From DYGX01 sp035325905 (GTDB lineage: Bacteria > Chloroflexota > Anaerolineae > Aggregatilineales > Aggregatilineaceae), in NCBI GenBank assembly GCA_035325905.1, contig DAOKYY010000057.1, positions 1 through 23,137 of the forward strand: 23,137 bases of DNA. Reading direction: 5' to 3'. Position 1 is the stretch's first letter. Every line of letters starts with the position of its first letter. The position numbers were made by a program, and so were the translations under genes. This document shows positions 22,001 through 23,137 of the stretch, piece after piece. Below the pieces are notes generated by a model that had not been told where the DNA came from, searched no databases, and saw only the letters and a program-made list of their open reading frames with translations.

Positions 22001-23050
22001 ATGGCCTCCCCTTCGTATGATGCGATCATCGCGCCGATCGTGGCCGCGATCGACGCCGAAATGCGCGCGATCCGCGCCGAGCAGCGGCCGGTCGCCCCGC
22101 TGCTGTGGGCTATCGTTGATCACCAGTTCGGCTGGGATCTGCCCGCCGAGGCGGCGGACGAAGCGCGTCGCGTTGGCGGCAAGAAAATCCGCCCGTTGCT
22201 GATGGCGCTGGTCGCGCAGGCGGTAGGCGGGGACTACCGGCCGGTGCTCCCGGCGGCGGCGGCGCTGGAGATGCTGCACAACTTTACGCTGATTCACGAT
22301 GACGTGATGGATCGCTCGGCCGAGCGCCGCCATCGCCCGGCAGTCTGGACGCGCTGGGGCACCGCGCAGGCGATCAACGCCGGGGACGGGCTGTACGCCC
22401 TGTCGAACATCGCCGTCACGCGGCTGCTGCGCGGCGGCGTCCCGGCGCACAAGGTCGTGCGGGCCGCGCAAGTGCTGTCCCAGGCGTGCCTGTGGACCTG
22501 CGAGGGACAGGTGCTCGACATCGACTTCGAGACGCGCGAGGACGTGTCGCCGGACGAATATCTGACCATGATCGCGCACAAATCGGGCACGCTGATCGAG
22601 GCGGCGGCGCAGATCGGCGCGCTGATCAGCACCGACGACGAGGCTGTAATCGCGGCCTATGCTGAGTTCGCGCGCAGCCTGGGCGTCGCGTTCCAGATCC
22701 GCGACGACGCGCTGGGAATCTGGGGTCAGGAAGCGCTGACCGGCAAATCGGCCACCAGCGATCTGCGCGACAAAAAGAAATCGTACCCGGTGCTGGTCGC
22801 TTTCGCGCGGGCCGCCCCAAACGACCGCGTTATGCTGCAGTCGCTCTACGCCCGCGAGGCGCTCGACGACGAAGCGATCACGGCGGTGCTGGACATCCTG
22901 GCGCGGGTCGACGCCGCCGGGGAGACTGAGCGCGTCGCGCAGGCGCACTACGAGCGCGCGCTGGCGGCGCTGGACCGCACCGGCATCCACAACGCGACGC
23001 AGGACATCATTCGACGGCTGGCGGAGTTTCTGATCCGCCGGGTGTATTGA
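22001..23050 (+). CDS. Polyprenyl (isoprenyl) diphosphate synthase
   Basis: A 349-residue trans-isoprenyl diphosphate synthase. GGKKIRPLL (59-67) binds IPP, the first Asp-rich motif is DDVMD (100-104) after HNFTLIH, RRHRPAVW follows, and the second Asp region is FQIRDDALGIWG (231-242), where the third Asp is Gly239, as in some short-chain (GGPP-type) enzymes. KSATSDLRDKKKSYPVL is the usual lysine-rich region after it. It condenses IPP with allylic diphosphates; chain length is not certain, and the phenylalanine five residues before DDVMD suggests a short product. The ATG has a good AAAGGA ribosome site seven bases upstream. It sits back to back with the mevalonate genes. The TGA stop starts a decamer array. 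Confidence 0.93.
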   Translation: MASPSYDAIIAPIVAAIDAEMRAIRAEQRPVAPLLWAIVDHQFGWDLPAEAADEARRVGGKKIRPLLMALVAQAVGGDYRPVLPAAAALEMLHNFTLIHDDVMDRSAERRHRPAVWTRWGTAQAINAGDGLYALSNIAVTRLLRGGVPAHKVVRAAQVLSQACLWTCEGQVLDIDFETREDVSPDEYLTMIAHKSGTLIEAAAQIGALISTDDEAVIAAYAEFARSLGVAFQIRDDALGIWGQEALTGKSATSDLRDKKKSYPVLVAFARAAPNDRVMLQSLYAREALDDEAITAVLDILARVDAAGETERVAQAHYERALAALDRTGIHNATQDIIRRLAEFLIRRVY

Positions 23051-23077
23051 GAGCAGCCAGAAGCAGCGCAAAGCAGC
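23048..23077 (+). repeat. Three CAGC decamers starting at the polyprenyl synthase stop
   Basis: TGAGAGCAGC, CAGAAGCAGC and GCAAAGCAGC fill 23048-23077. The first includes the TGA stop; the second is identical to a unit at 1091-1100. The array is followed after three bases by the family B arm. Confidence 0.78.
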
Positions 23078-23080
23078 AGT

Positions 23081-23137
23081 TATGTGAACTATCGAAAGTA
23101 ATTGGCTCATGCGCTGCGCGCGTTTTACCTCACCCCC
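23081..23137 (+). repeat. Family B MITE-like element, one arm, cut by window end
   Basis: These 57 bases match the minus strand of 2446-2390 at 51 positions, beginning TATGTGAACTATCGAAAGT and ending ACCTCACCCCC exactly at the window edge. It is the outer arm of the palindromic element; the rest lies outside the window. Confidence 0.8.

Overview
The window is GC-rich DNA with densely packed housekeeping genes on both strands. The gene set points to a member of the Chloroflexota, probably near the Anaerolineae. The pointers are a bacterial mevalonate-pathway gene pair, a membrane-anchored VanW protein, exported proteins with TP-repeat tails, a B-box zinc-finger membrane protein, an AmmeMemoRadiSam radical SAM enzyme, and dispersed palindromic repeats of the CCTCACCCC...GGGGTGAGG type. 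This assignment is inference from family knowledge; no rRNA gene is present.

Layout. 1-386 holds only repeats. 387-2246 (+) carries a membrane-anchored SH3b-like protein and a diacylglycerol-kinase-family lipid kinase. 2496-7161 (-) is a five-gene operon transcribed leftward from a good promoter at 7256-7284: PSP1/YaaT-like protein, LmbE deacetylase, M20 amidohydrolase, S51-like peptidase and a TroA/BtuF-like binding protein. Diverging from it at 7417 (+) is a LysM lipoprotein. A tRNA-Arg(CCG) gene (-, 8313-8384) follows, with its own promoter overlapping the stop codon of the next gene and an intrinsic terminator after it. Next is an unusual EthD-YbaK fusion (-). Then on the plus strand come a VanW protein, RadA, NAD kinase, a B-box membrane protein, RecN, a 5'-nucleotidase-family phosphoesterase, the AmrS radical SAM enzyme and a small conserved protein. 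The right end has a leftward mevalonate pair (GHMP kinase and (di)phosphomevalonate decarboxylase, overlapping by 4 bases), divergent from a polyprenyl synthase (+). Together they suggest an isoprenoid precursor and chain-elongation locus. radA, nadK and recN form a DNA repair/NADP neighbourhood.

Non-coding structure is the most distinctive part. (1) Arrays of a 10-base unit ending in CAGC begin exactly at the stop codons of three plus-strand genes (1041, 16560, 23048). (2) A MITE-like palindromic element of about 190 bp (2254-2446) has imperfect terminal inverted repeats. One arm recurs at 51 of 57 positions at the very end of the window, and related shorter copies lie at 9419 and 13148. (3) A second palindromic family occurs at 68-232 and 11521-11617. 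Several near-consensus sigma-70-type promoters are readable, including TTGACG-16-TATAAT before nadK.

I found no CRISPR array, no phage or transposase gene and no obvious new defence system. The items most worth following up are the stop-codon-phased decamer arrays, the EthD-YbaK fusion, and the substrate identity of the two mevalonate-pathway enzymes.
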